In this document: positions 1 through 7,805 of the stretch, in pieces
Position numbering within the stretch: the first letter of the stretch is position 1
Layout of the letters: every line of letters begins with the position of its first letter
Source: Paenibacillus barcinonensis
GTDB lineage: Bacteria > Bacillota > Bacilli > Paenibacillales > Paenibacillaceae
Length of the DNA: 64,000 bases
Assembly (NCBI RefSeq): GCF_003217495.1
Contig: NZ_QJSW01000019.1
Coordinates: 46,010-110,009 of the forward strand
Direction of reading: 5' to 3'
Program-made: the position numbers and the translations under genes
Notes under the pieces: generated by a model
Told to the model about the DNA's origin: nothing
Databases searched by the model: none
What the model saw: the letters and a program-made list of their open reading frames with translations, nothing else

Positions 1-1
1 T

Positions 2-220
2 CAGCCACATGGCGGTACGCGCGGGCAGGCATCAGATATGCTCATTCATGCGAATCGCATTATTCAGCACCGCCAGCGTCTGAACCAGCTGCTGGCAGAT
101 CATACAGGCCAGCCACTGGAGCGGATTGAGAAAGATTCCGACCGTGACTATTTCCTTACAGCGGCGGAAGCGGTGGACTATGGTCTGGTGGATAAGGTAG
201 TTACAGGTCCTGGCGCTTGA
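2..220 (+). CDS. clpP: ATP-dependent Clp protease proteolytic subunit, C-terminal fragment
   Basis: The gene is cut by the window edge; the reading frame is already open at base 2 and ends with TGA at 218-220. The visible 72 residues begin QPHGGTRGQASDMLIHANRI and continue through LERIEKDSDRDYFLTAAEAV, the conserved C-terminal part of ClpP that carries the catalytic Asp region and the AxEAxxYGLVDKV end. The catalytic Ser and His lie upstream of the window. ClpP forms the tetradecameric cytoplasmic protease that works with Clp ATPases. The sequence QPHGGTRG differs from the usual QPLGG, so this could be a paralogue rather than the main ClpP. A terminator follows at 366-400. Confidence 0.88.
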   Translation, partial: QPHGGTRGQASDMLIHANRIIQHRQRLNQLLADHTGQPLERIEKDSDRDYFLTAAEAVDYGLVDKVVTGPGA

Positions 221-424
221 ATGTAAATGCACGCTAAGTGTAGGCTAGGTGTAGGCAAAAGTGAAGTTTGGTGTGAAAGTAAGTATTACGAATAAGTATG
301 TGAAAGAATACGAGCAAAAACCGGGCTGTCTCTAGCCAGTTTGTGTTTCAGGCGGCAAGCCTTGCAGGGATGACAGGAAACTGTCGTCCTTTTTTATTTT
401 GATGCAGCGCGTTGAATTGTAAAT
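221..424. other. Intergenic stretch between clpP and the GntR operon
   Basis: No gene seen. The first part is A-rich with loosely repeated GTGTAGGC-like words (near 239-256). A terminator lies at 366-400 and the promoter/operator of the next operon begins at 425. Confidence 0.5.
366..400 (+). terminator. Rho-independent terminator after clpP
   Basis: A ten-pair stem (367-376 with 381-390, including G-U pairs) closes a GAAA loop and is followed by a T-rich run (TTTTTTATTTT). It lies 146 bases after the clpP stop, so it could end the clpP transcript or belong to a small leader RNA. Confidence 0.7.
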
Positions 425-454
425 TTGACTTAAACCAGGCATAGTGTATATATT
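425..454 (+). promoter_or_regulatory. Sigma-A type promoter of the GntR/ABC operon
   Basis: TTGACT at 425-430 and TATATT at 449-454 are separated by 18 bases. The -10 box lies inside the large palindrome at 432-478, so binding there should block transcription. Read by eye; no start-site data. Confidence 0.6.
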
Positions 455-478
455 ATATATATACACTATGCCTGGTTT
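432..478. promoter_or_regulatory. 47-bp palindromic operator, probably for the GntR regulator
   Basis: Bases 432-453 are the reverse complement of 457-478 with only three central bases unpaired; the arms begin AAACCAGGCATAGTGTATA. It overlaps the -10 box and sits 36 bases before the regulator gene. YtrA-type GntR proteins bind such inverted repeats and repress their own operon, so autoregulation is the simplest reading. It could also fold as an RNA hairpin in the leader. Confidence 0.75.
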
Positions 479-513
479 GTTCGTAAGATGTAGATGTGAT
501 GAGGTGAAAACAC

Positions 514-888
514 ATGAATATTCGGATATCCAATGCATCAAGCGACCCTATTTATATTCAGATTTTATCCCAGATTCGGCAGAGCATTCTGAACGGAGAA
601 CTCGCAGCAGGGGATAGTCTGCCTTCCATTCGGCAGCTTGCTAAGGATTTGCAAGTCAGCGTCATTACAACGAAACGTGTGTACGAGGAGTTGGAAAAGG
701 AGCAGCTGATTGATTCCGTAGTTGGTAAGGGGAGCTTTGTGTCCGGTGCAAATCAGGATTTTATCCGGGAGAGACGTATGAAACAATTGGAAAGCAAGAT
801 GCTTGAGGTTATTCAGGAAAGCAAGGCACTGGGCATGAGTTCGCAGGATTTGATTCATCATCTTACTTTGCTGTTAGAGGAGGAATAA
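514..888 (+). CDS. GntR family transcriptional regulator, YtrA subfamily
   Basis: A 124-residue protein with an N-terminal winged helix-turn-helix (about residues 10-78; PIYIQILSQIRQSILNGEL, LPSIRQLAKDLQVS, GKGSFV) and only a short helical tail instead of a ligand-binding domain, which is the YtrA architecture. The ATG has a GAGGTG ribosome site seven bases upstream. It is the first gene of an operon with an ABC ATPase and an ABC-2 permease, and a 47-bp palindrome overlaps the promoter. YtrA-type proteins usually repress such transporter operons and respond to cell-envelope-active compounds; the actual inducer here is unknown. Confidence 0.9.
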   Translation: MNIRISNASSDPIYIQILSQIRQSILNGELAAGDSLPSIRQLAKDLQVSVITTKRVYEELEKEQLIDSVVGKGSFVSGANQDFIRERRMKQLESKMLEVIQESKALGMSSQDLIHHLTLLLEEE

Positions 889-893
889 ACACG

Positions 894-1760
894 ATGAACG
901 CTATAGAATTCCGAAATGTGACAAAAGCCTACCCATTATTTAAGGTGCACAACATATCTATGGATGTAAAGGAAGGATACATCACAGGACTCATCGGCCC
1001 AAACGGAGCTGGAAAAAGCACCCTGATCAAAATGATTACAGGATTAATTCATCCCGATCAGGGAACATTGCGGACGTTGGGCAGTGAAATGCCAGAACAA
1101 GATGTAGCTGTCAAGCAGCGCTTGGGAATTGTATCCGATGAATGCTTTTATTACGAACATCTGACAATCCGAGAGATGGCCCGTATGATTGCTCCCTTTT
1201 ACAGCTGCTGGGATCATGCTTTGTTCAACCGTTACCTGGAGCAGTTTGAACTGTCTCCCAAAAAGAAAATTCAGGATTTATCCAAAGGCATGAAGATCAA
1301 ATTTTCCCTTGCGGTAGCTCTGTCACATGATGCCGATCTGCTTGTCATGGATGAACCAACATCGGGTCTTGATCCCGTTTTTCGGAGGGAGCTGCTTGAT
1401 CTTCTGGCGGGAATGATTCAGGATGAGACGAAGTCTATCATTTTCTCGACACATATTACGACAGATCTAGAGCGCATTGCGGATTATATTGCGTTTGTTA
1501 ACCAAGGCAAGATCATTTTTAATGAAGCCAAAGACGATGTACTTGAACGCTACACCATTGTCAAAGGAGACATGGAGCTCCTGGATGCCGATACCCGGAG
1601 ACATTTCATTGGTATTAGAGAAACAAGTGTTGGTTTTGAAGCGTTGTCAGATAACAAAGCGGAAGCACAGGATCTGTTTGGCAACGAGGCGCTACTACAC
1701 AGGCCCGCCTTGGAAGACCTCATTTATTTCACCGCAAAAGGGGGACGTCAGCATGTTTAA
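894..1760 (+). CDS. ABC transporter ATP-binding protein, YtrB-like
   Basis: A 288-residue cytoplasmic ATPase. Walker A GPNGAGKST is at residues 35-43, a degenerate signature LSKGM at 129-133, Walker B plus D-loop LLVMDEPTSGLD at 149-160 and the switch His in STH near 187. The LSKGM signature instead of LSGGQ is common among ATPases of ABC-2 exporters. An AGGAGG site lies 11 bases before the ATG. The gene starts five bases after the regulator stop and overlaps the permease by eight bases, so the three are translated together. Likely role: powering export or sensing of a hydrophobic or envelope-active compound; substrate not inferable. Confidence 0.92.
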   Translation: MNAIEFRNVTKAYPLFKVHNISMDVKEGYITGLIGPNGAGKSTLIKMITGLIHPDQGTLRTLGSEMPEQDVAVKQRLGIVSDECFYYEHLTIREMARMIAPFYSCWDHALFNRYLEQFELSPKKKIQDLSKGMKIKFSLAVALSHDADLLVMDEPTSGLDPVFRRELLDLLAGMIQDETKSIIFSTHITTDLERIADYIAFVNQGKIIFNEAKDDVLERYTIVKGDMELLDADTRRHFIGIRETSVGFEALSDNKAEAQDLFGNEALLHRPALEDLIYFTAKGGRQHV

Positions 1761-2379
1761 TCTGCTTCGCAAAGACTTTATCGTTCTGAAAAGCTCCTTG
1801 TGGACAATTGCACTGTATTTGGTGGTGTTCAGCTTCGCTTTTATTCCAAGCAGTGAAATGTCTATGTATTTTGTGGGTATTTACACCGCTTTTGGCTCGA
1901 TTATGCTAGCGACGATGATCGATATTAAAAACAATAATCATAACTTTCTGGTGACTCTCCCAGTCAGCCGCAAACAGATCGTGAAAGCCAAGTACTTGTC
2001 CTCCATTCTGTATGCACTGTTTGGAGTGTTAACCTCTTACGGAATTCACAAGCTGGTTAAACTGAATTATCCTGAGTTGAACAAACCCCATTATTCATTA
2101 TTGGATATTGTTATCTCGCTGGGCATCGTACTTGTGCTGGTGTCGATCTACATGCCACTTTTCTATGCACTTAGCAAAAAGGGGGCGGGCATCATCAATA
2201 CTATATTTTTGATCTGTATGATTATTCTGGCCCAGCCTGCTGCGTTTCTTCTCCATATGGCTGGTAAGAAAGGACTGGGTACAGCGCCAGTTATCTCAGC
2301 AGTTTCCGTGGCCATTATAGCGCTGTTTCTCATTTCGTATATCGTTACGATTCGTCTCTTCGAGAGAAAAGACCTGTAA
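1753..2379 (+). CDS. ABC-2 type transporter permease
   Basis: A 208-residue membrane protein with about six hydrophobic segments (for example TIALYLVVFSFAFI near the N-terminus and AIIALFLISYIVTI at the end). The ATG at 1753 has AGGGGG eight bases upstream and overlaps the ATPase stop, so I prefer it to the much longer upstream frame, whose extra part is a shadow of the ATPase gene. It resembles compact ABC-2 permeases that pair with YtrB-like ATPases. It is the last gene of the operon; no strong terminator follows, only the palindromic repeat at 2441-2636. Confidence 0.85.
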   Translation: MFNLLRKDFIVLKSSLWTIALYLVVFSFAFIPSSEMSMYFVGIYTAFGSIMLATMIDIKNNNHNFLVTLPVSRKQIVKAKYLSSILYALFGVLTSYGIHKLVKLNYPELNKPHYSLLDIVISLGIVLVLVSIYMPLFYALSKKGAGIINTIFLICMIILAQPAAFLLHMAGKKGLGTAPVISAVSVAIIALFLISYIVTIRLFERKDL

Positions 2380-2440
2380 GCCTGTTGATTTATGGACGCA
2401 CTCATCAACATCTCTATATGCCCTTCCGGTGGTCGCTATC

Positions 2441-2636
2441 GCTAACGATCTCAGAAAAGCTTATTTATTGCATTTCAGGGTGTTTTAAAATGTAACGATC
2501 TCCAGTAACGCTATTTCATATAATCTATGCGATTTACGGCCATTTCCCATCAAAAATGCTAGATTAGCGTCCACTGAGATCGTTACATTTTTTCAGTAGT
2601 GAAAAACGCTTGAATAAGGCTTCTGGTGATCGTTAG
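2441..2636. repeat. Nested palindromic intergenic repeat, family 1 copy A
   Basis: Outer arms: GCTAACGATC at 2441-2450 continuing to 2466, mirrored by 2611-2636, which ends GATCGTTAGC. Inner arms: ATGTAACGATCTC near 2489-2502, mirrored by GAGATCGTTACAT near 2576-2588. The whole element can fold into one long structure. Related copies lie at 29374-29566 and 63777-63832. No coding potential. It resembles REP/BIME-like or MITE-like elements; origin unknown. Confidence 0.75.
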
Positions 2637-2849
2637 CGTTAGCATATCAACAAAGGCAGCGGTGAGCCAGTTTCATCCTAGGCACAGAAATGTCTAATGG
2701 AATCTTTGGCAGGTCCCAAACTGTAGTTATACGCTCAATCTTTCCACGTTCTGAAGTTCCCAAGTTCCCAAGTTCCCAAGTTCCACACTCCCATGTCCTT
2801 TCCTTTATCCAGTGCGAGGTTAATCCTCCCTGTCCTCTACTGATTCGTT
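2637..2849. other. Intergenic sequence with a short tandem repeat
   Basis: No convincing gene. It holds an 8-bp tandem repeat at 2753-2784 (GAAGTTCC once, then CAAGTTCC three times). A 60-codon open frame overlaps it but has no ribosome site and a repeat-driven composition. Confidence 0.5.
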
Positions 2850-4271
2850 TTAGCTTCTCTCCGCCAAAGTGATCAGTCTGTGCATTCCCTCTCGAATCTG
2901 CTGCTCACGGGCGTAGGAGAAGGAGAGGCGAAGCTTGCGACTGCCGGAAGTATGCGAAGGATCAAATACCGTCCCTGGCACAAAAGCAACCGAGTGCTCC
3001 ATGCTTCGATGCAGCAGCCTGCCTGTGTCTATTCCTTCGGGAAGCTCGGCCCAGATATTCAGGCCGCCCTCAGGACGAGTCCATGTCCAGTTGGTCTCCT
3101 GCAGACATTGCTCCATCACTTCCATGCGCAGCTGAATCGCGGTGCGTAGCTTGGACAGATGCTGATGCATGCGTTCGGATTGAAAATAGCGCAGAAACAG
3201 CTTCTGATTCAGCAGCGGTGATCCGTTATCCGTCAAAGCTTTGATCGCCTTTAGTCCTGGCATAAGCTTCGGGCGACACATGATGGCTGCAATCCGCAAA
3301 CCCGGCACAACGTATTTGCTATAGCTGCGGATGTACAACGTATGCCCGGAGGTATCGTAGGTAAAGATGGGTGCCGGGGGTTTCTCTTTAAAATATATAT
3401 CATATGTGCTGTCGTCCTCCACCAGGAAGCAGCCGTATTGCTCAGCCAGCTCCGGCAGCTGTTTACGCTGCTCCACCGAGATGTTGATCCCGGTTGGGTT
3501 CTGAAAGGTCGGTGTCATATAAAAGAGCCGCGGCTTCTCTGTTCTCATCAAATGCTCAATCTGTTCCAGATCGTAGCCTTCCGGGTGGATATCGGTGAAG
3601 ACGAGCCGTGCACCCTGTTTGCGGAAAATCTCCATGGCAGGGCCGTAGGTTGGTCGTTCGATCAATACCTTGTCTCCAGGTTTGACCAATGCACGGGAGA
3701 TGACATCAATGGCCTGCTGTGCACCGGATGTAATTAGCACTTCGTCAGCAGAGAGATAGAAACGTTCCTTGCTCGTCAGATGACTAGCCAGACTGCTGCG
3801 CAGCTCCAGATCACCCTGGATGGTTGAATATGTGCCGAGTAACCGAGGATACTGGTCCAGCAGGTCACGCATTAACTCGCCCCAGTATCGGTTGGGCAGC
3901 AGAGCAGGATCAATCAATGACTTGGAGAATTGATATTCAGCCTCAAGGGATTGGACCCGGTCGAGCGAGTCCCAATGAAGCCAGGCAGACACGGATGGAT
4001 CATCCGCCTGTTCTGCTTCCGCTAATGGTTTGGCGGGACTGATATAATAACCCGACTTGTCTTTGACATAGACAATCCCGCGCTGCTTTAACTCCTGATA
4101 CGCCTTAAATACCGTTAGCCGATGTACGCCGAGCAGTTCGGACAAGCTTCGCACCGAGGGCAGCTTCTCCTGTTCCGTCCATTCACCTGCTTCGATCCGC
4201 ACCATGAGATAATGAATGACCTGCTCGTACCGTTTCATGCTGTTATCTGTCATCATGATAGTTTCACCCAC
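2850..4271 (-). CDS. MocR/PdxR-type transcriptional regulator (GntR domain fused to aminotransferase fold)
   Basis: About 473 residues. The N-terminal 75 residues are a GntR winged helix (LPSVRSLSELLGVHRLTVFKAYQEL) and the rest is a class I aminotransferase-like domain with the PLP lysine in SYSKYVVPGLRIA (about residue 319). MocR proteins use the aminotransferase domain as a sensor and usually activate a divergent neighbour. Here the neighbour is an EamA exporter 120 bases away, and direct repeats sit between them. Start choice: GTG at 4271 has AAGGAG ten bases upstream; GTG at 4280 is too close to that site and ATG at 4256 is also possible. Confidence 0.9.
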   Translation of the reverse strand: MGETIMMTDNSMKRYEQVIHYLMVRIEAGEWTEQEKLPSVRSLSELLGVHRLTVFKAYQELKQRGIVYVKDKSGYYISPAKPLAEAEQADDPSVSAWLHWDSLDRVQSLEAEYQFSKSLIDPALLPNRYWGELMRDLLDQYPRLLGTYSTIQGDLELRSSLASHLTSKERFYLSADEVLITSGAQQAIDVISRALVKPGDKVLIERPTYGPAMEIFRKQGARLVFTDIHPEGYDLEQIEHLMRTEKPRLFYMTPTFQNPTGINISVEQRKQLPELAEQYGCFLVEDDSTYDIYFKEKPPAPIFTYDTSGHTLYIRSYSKYVVPGLRIAAIMCRPKLMPGLKAIKALTDNGSPLLNQKLFLRYFQSERMHQHLSKLRTAIQLRMEVMEQCLQETNWTWTRPEGGLNIWAELPEGIDTGRLLHRSMEHSVAFVPGTVFDPSHTSGSRKLRLSFSYAREQQIREGMHRLITLAERS

Positions 4272-4320
4272 CCGCTTCACGCTCCTTCTGAGCCTTATTG
4301 TAACAGCTAATGGGAGATAA

Positions 4321-4365
4321 CTGTTCTGTTTTGTTCATTCTGTTCTGTAGACCATGAGCTATGAT
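4321..4365 (+). promoter_or_regulatory. Candidate MocR binding repeats and promoter of the EamA gene
   Basis: CTGTTCTGT occurs twice as a direct repeat (4321-4329 and 4340-4348, 19 bases apart), followed by TATGAT at 4360-4365 as a possible -10. The -35 region is poor and is covered by the second repeat, as expected for an activator-dependent promoter. MocR regulators typically bind direct repeats in this arrangement. Confidence 0.5.
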
Positions 4366-4391
4366 GGAGAACAGATAAAGGAGTGGTTAAC

Positions 4392-5327
4392 ATGGTAGGG
4401 GTTGCATTTACGGTGATGTGTCTCGTCTTTGGCACAACATTTCTCGCGATTAAAGTTGGAGTTGAGGCAGGCATGCCACCTTTTCTGTCAGCCGGGTTAC
4501 GGTTTGTGATCGCAGGAGCTTTAATGTTTACATGGATGTGGATGAAGGGAAAAGTGAGCTTGTCGCTGCTGTTCCGCAAAGAAATGCTGATTACAGGGGT
4601 GGGACTGACCTTCGGGACGTTTGCCACGTTGTATTGGGCTGAACAGCATGTCAGTTCAGGTGTAGGGGCAATTCTATCCGCTACAGGGCCACTAATGATT
4701 ATGGTGATGCAGACGGCATTGTTACGGCAAAAAACCTCTGCCCGCATGATTGCTGGCTGTCTGATCGGTTTTACTGGCGTTGTGCTTGTTGTGCTGCCGG
4801 GAGTGTCCCTTGGTGCGGGTTCATTATTTTTGTGGGGTTGCATCGCTGTGCTTGTAGGGGAGGTCTGTTATTCGGCAGGTACGCTCTACTCCAAAAAAGT
4901 CATTCACCAGTTCAGTGAGATGAGTCCTGTGGCGATTAATGCGGTGCAGATGATGTATGGAGGCTTACTGTTATCCGTGCTATCGGCATTAACGGAGTCC
5001 TGGAATATGTCAGCACTGGATGTACTGCCAGCGGTGTCTTCCGTGATCTATCTGACGGTCATCGGCTCGATGGTAGGCCACAGTCTGTTCTATTGGATTA
5101 TGTCGCGCACCAATCCGCTATTCCCGGCAACCTGGCTGTATATCTCTCCGCCCATTGCAGTCGGACTTGGCGCGATAGTCTATGATGAGCATGTCAGCTG
5201 GGTAACGTGGGTTGGCGTTGTGCTGGTGATCTCGGGCTTGTTGGCAATGAATGAGAAGGTGAGCAACTGGTTGAAGAGAGAACGTGTGACAGGGGTGGGG
5301 AAAGCTCCTGAATCTGTTTTGAAATAG
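4392..5327 (+). CDS. EamA/DMT family transporter
   Basis: A 311-residue inner-membrane protein with about ten hydrophobic segments arranged as two EamA halves (GMPPFLSAGLRFVIAGALM in the first; SVIYLTVIGSMVGHSLFYW and PPIAVGLGAIVYDEHVSW in the second). EamA proteins export amino acids, nucleosides and other metabolites. The ATG at 4392 has AAAGGAG eight bases upstream, better than the GTG at 4383, which lies inside that site. The divergent MocR gene suggests control by a PLP-reactive metabolite such as an amino acid; the substrate is not readable from sequence. Confidence 0.88.
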   Translation: MVGVAFTVMCLVFGTTFLAIKVGVEAGMPPFLSAGLRFVIAGALMFTWMWMKGKVSLSLLFRKEMLITGVGLTFGTFATLYWAEQHVSSGVGAILSATGPLMIMVMQTALLRQKTSARMIAGCLIGFTGVVLVVLPGVSLGAGSLFLWGCIAVLVGEVCYSAGTLYSKKVIHQFSEMSPVAINAVQMMYGGLLLSVLSALTESWNMSALDVLPAVSSVIYLTVIGSMVGHSLFYWIMSRTNPLFPATWLYISPPIAVGLGAIVYDEHVSWVTWVGVVLVISGLLAMNEKVSNWLKRERVTGVGKAPESVLK

Positions 5328-5404
5328 AACGCCGAAGGATAAAGAGCATTGAAATCCAATAGGATACGCTTCTTATGAAGCTTGCGATCATCTTAAAGTG
5401 AAAG

Positions 5405-5441
5405 GCTCAATCTTGAGATCAGCTCCTGATTCCAGATTGAG
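5405..5441. terminator. Bidirectional hairpin between EamA and tetR genes
   Basis: GCTCAATCT (5405-5413) pairs perfectly with AGATTGAGC (5433-5441). The genes on both sides converge on it. T-tracts are weak on both strands, so termination strength is uncertain. Confidence 0.5.
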
Positions 5442-5448
5442 CTGTTTG

Positions 5449-6018
5449 CTATTCTAACAGGATGTTCTCATTAACCAATTGGTAGTAATATTCATCCATC
5501 TGTTCAGCTGTAATATTTTCTTCAAAATGAAGTATCCACCACGTCACAAGTAGGCTAATCACCCCCGAGTGAAATTCCGCTACAAGCTCAACAGGAAGTG
5601 AAAATTGCTTGCCTCTTTTCTTTAGTTCCAGAAAATCTCGCTTGAAGAGTTCTCCGATATAATTTCTGAAAAAATCATTGAACACCTCATCCTCCTTTTG
5701 GTTTTGAACAATCGTTGTCAGCACGTTTCCAGACATAATTTTAGATAGGCTTTGCAATGGCTGCTGTAACCGCTCTTCTACATCCATTTGCAAATAATCT
5801 CTCAGGAACCAGGTCAGGGTGGAGGACAGCAGCGCGAATTTATCTTCAAAATGTTTGTAAAATGTTGTGCGATGAACCATGGCTTGGTCACATATTTCAT
5901 TAATCGTAATGTTACTGAATCGTTGTCCGTGCATGGACAATAGATCAATAAGCGCCATCGTTAACAATTTATGAGTACGGGTAACTCTCAAATCTACTTT
6001 TTTACCAACTATTTTCAT
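5449..6018 (-). CDS. TetR family transcriptional regulator
   Basis: A 189-residue protein. The helix-turn-helix lies in residues 10-60 (RFSNITINEICDQAMVHRTTFYKHFEDK), the rest is the variable helical ligand domain. It is divergent from a FAD-dependent monooxygenase 154 bases away, and TetR regulators usually repress such neighbours. A perfect TCTACA-AC-TGTAGA inverted repeat at 6127-6140 lies between them. The ligand may be a substrate of the neighbouring enzyme; this is inference. Confidence 0.9.
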   Translation of the reverse strand: MKIVGKKVDLRVTRTHKLLTMALIDLLSMHGQRFSNITINEICDQAMVHRTTFYKHFEDKFALLSSTLTWFLRDYLQMDVEERLQQPLQSLSKIMSGNVLTTIVQNQKEDEVFNDFFRNYIGELFKRDFLELKKRGKQFSLPVELVAEFHSGVISLLVTWWILHFEENITAEQMDEYYYQLVNENILLE

Positions 6019-6126
6019 CTACACCATTTCCTTATTGTAGTTTATCTATATACTTGCCTTATATTGTTCCTTACCAAAAAAGAGATTTTAGTTATATATT
6101 GGTATTATAAGTATATTTTTGATTAG

Positions 6127-6140
6127 TCTACAACTGTAGA
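6127..6140. promoter_or_regulatory. Candidate TetR operator
   Basis: Perfect inverted repeat TCTACA-AC-TGTAGA, 33 bases before the monooxygenase start codon and in the shared intergenic region with the divergent tetR gene. Position and symmetry fit a TetR dimer site; binding is not shown. Confidence 0.45.
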
Positions 6141-6172
6141 AAAATAACCCTCATAGAAAGGATGGATTTACG

Positions 6173-7699
6173 ATGCCTGATATGAAAAAAGCCGTGGTGA
6201 TTGGAGCAGGGATTGCAGGGTTAATCACTGCACGAATGTTATCTGATTATTATGAAGAGGTATGTATTATCGAGCGAGATGAGCTGCCTGCTGAACCGTT
6301 GAATCGACAGGGTGTTCCCCAATCCTTTCATCCACATCGGGTATTGCCACGGGGTGGACTCATTCTGGAACATTACTTCCCCGGATACAATGATGAATTG
6401 ATTACACTGGGTGCCATTCCTTCAGAAAAAGAGAAGATTGTCATTGCCAATCGTTACGGAACATTAGTCAATAAGGCGGATGCTGCATCTCCCTTCAACA
6501 TTGCATCGTGCAGCAGAGCCTTGCTCGAATGGGTACTGCGTCAGCGGGTCCAGAACATAGATCATGTAAGCTTCTTAACGAGTACGGAAGTTACCGGGTT
6601 AATGGTGTCAGAAGATCAGCGTTCCATTACAGGCGTATTTACTAAAGAAAGAGGCCCTGATCAGCCGATAGAGATGCTTGCAGCAGATATGGTAATTGAT
6701 GCTTCGGGACGATCTTCCAAATTGATCAGGTGGCTGGACAAGATCGGTTTGTCCGTGCCTGAGCCGGAGGTGCTGAAGGTATCGCTTGGTTACAGCACCC
6801 GCTACTACAACATACCATTCTCTATTCAACATGAATGGGGAACCGTGATAACGGAATCAGACCCGGAGGAAGGAATTCGTGCAGGCATGTTATGGCGTAT
6901 CGAAAATGATATTGCGGGAGTACTGCTCTTCAACGCAGGTGGCAATGAATATCCTTCCACCGATCCGGATGAGTTCCAAAAGCAAATCAAGCAGCTGTTT
7001 GCTTCAGATGAAATCTCGGCTTTAACAGACCAGTTGGAGCCTCTTCAAGGGCCGCGGGGATATCGTATTTCCGAGTCTGTCCGTCAACATTTTGAACTTA
7101 TGGAGCATTGGCCGTCAGGCTTGCTCGTTCTTGGCGATTCATTTTGCAGCTTCGATCCGATCCATGGTCAGGGCATGACGGTTGCCGCAATTGAAGCCGA
7201 GACGATAGGGAAATGTTTGGAGGCACAGCGAGTGCATCCTGAGCCGCAGTTTGAGCGCCAAGTGCTGCTTCGGATGCAGCAGGAGATCGAACCGGCCTGG
7301 TGGCTGAGTTCCGTGGCTGATCTGCGTTGGCAGGGGGTTGAACATGTTGGAACATCCCAACTGAAGGGTGTATCCTTTGCCCAGAAATATATCAATTTGT
7401 TTGTGAAGCAGGCGATGAAAAGGTCGAGCCAGGAAAACCATAATCATCTCTTTTTTATGCAGTTTCTGATGAATGCCTTAATCCTTCCTCCAAGCGAATT
7501 TTTTAAAGGGGACGTCCTCAACATGATCCTGAACGACAATGGCTCTGAAGAAGAAATGGAGTTAAGAGCAGAGCTTGGCGTTGAAGATCCGGGGCTTTTC
7601 CAGCAAAGAATAGATGAGATTATTCCGTCATTTCAGTTGGAGCCTGATGCTCGAATCAACAAAATACTGGATTCTTTGCGGCTTGCTATGAGCAAATAA
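6173..7699 (+). CDS. FAD-dependent monooxygenase/oxidoreductase
   Basis: A 508-residue flavoprotein. The dinucleotide-binding motif GAGIAG is at residues 11-16, DASGRSS at about 176-182 and the second FAD motif GDSFCSFDPIHGQG near 321. This is the order seen in PHBH-fold monooxygenases and geranylgeranyl-reductase-like oxidoreductases. The ATG is preceded by GAAAGGAT. It is divergent from a TetR regulator, so it is probably an inducible enzyme acting on an aromatic, polyketide or lipid-like substrate. Nearby genes give no pathway, so the substrate is open. Confidence 0.87.
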   Translation: MPDMKKAVVIGAGIAGLITARMLSDYYEEVCIIERDELPAEPLNRQGVPQSFHPHRVLPRGGLILEHYFPGYNDELITLGAIPSEKEKIVIANRYGTLVNKADAASPFNIASCSRALLEWVLRQRVQNIDHVSFLTSTEVTGLMVSEDQRSITGVFTKERGPDQPIEMLAADMVIDASGRSSKLIRWLDKIGLSVPEPEVLKVSLGYSTRYYNIPFSIQHEWGTVITESDPEEGIRAGMLWRIENDIAGVLLFNAGGNEYPSTDPDEFQKQIKQLFASDEISALTDQLEPLQGPRGYRISESVRQHFELMEHWPSGLLVLGDSFCSFDPIHGQGMTVAAIEAETIGKCLEAQRVHPEPQFERQVLLRMQQEIEPAWWLSSVADLRWQGVEHVGTSQLKGVSFAQKYINLFVKQAMKRSSQENHNHLFFMQFLMNALILPPSEFFKGDVLNMILNDNGSEEEMELRAELGVEDPGLFQQRIDEIIPSFQLEPDARINKILDSLRLAMSK

Positions 7700-7740
7700 G
7701 TAGAAGAACATGAACAAATAATGTTAATTGAGTTCCACTA

Positions 7741-7788
7741 AAAAAACAGCCTGGAACCACAGCTTATGTGGTATCCGGACTGTTTTTT
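7741..7788. terminator. Bidirectional terminator between the monooxygenase and HAD genes
   Basis: An AAAAAACAG...CTGTTTTTT outer stem with an inner ACCAC/GTGGT stem. A-run on the left and T-run on the right make it functional on both strands, serving the two convergent genes. Confidence 0.85.
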
Positions 7789-7805
7789 GGTTAACGACTT
7801 ATGAA

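Noticed and set aside
300..400. Possible riboswitch upstream of the GntR operon
   Set aside because: A structured stretch and terminator exist, but I could not match any known aptamer core; it may simply end the clpP transcript.
2690..2872. Sixty-codon open frame after the family 1 repeat
   Set aside because: Driven by the CAAGTTCC repeat, no ribosome site, overlaps the end of the MocR gene.
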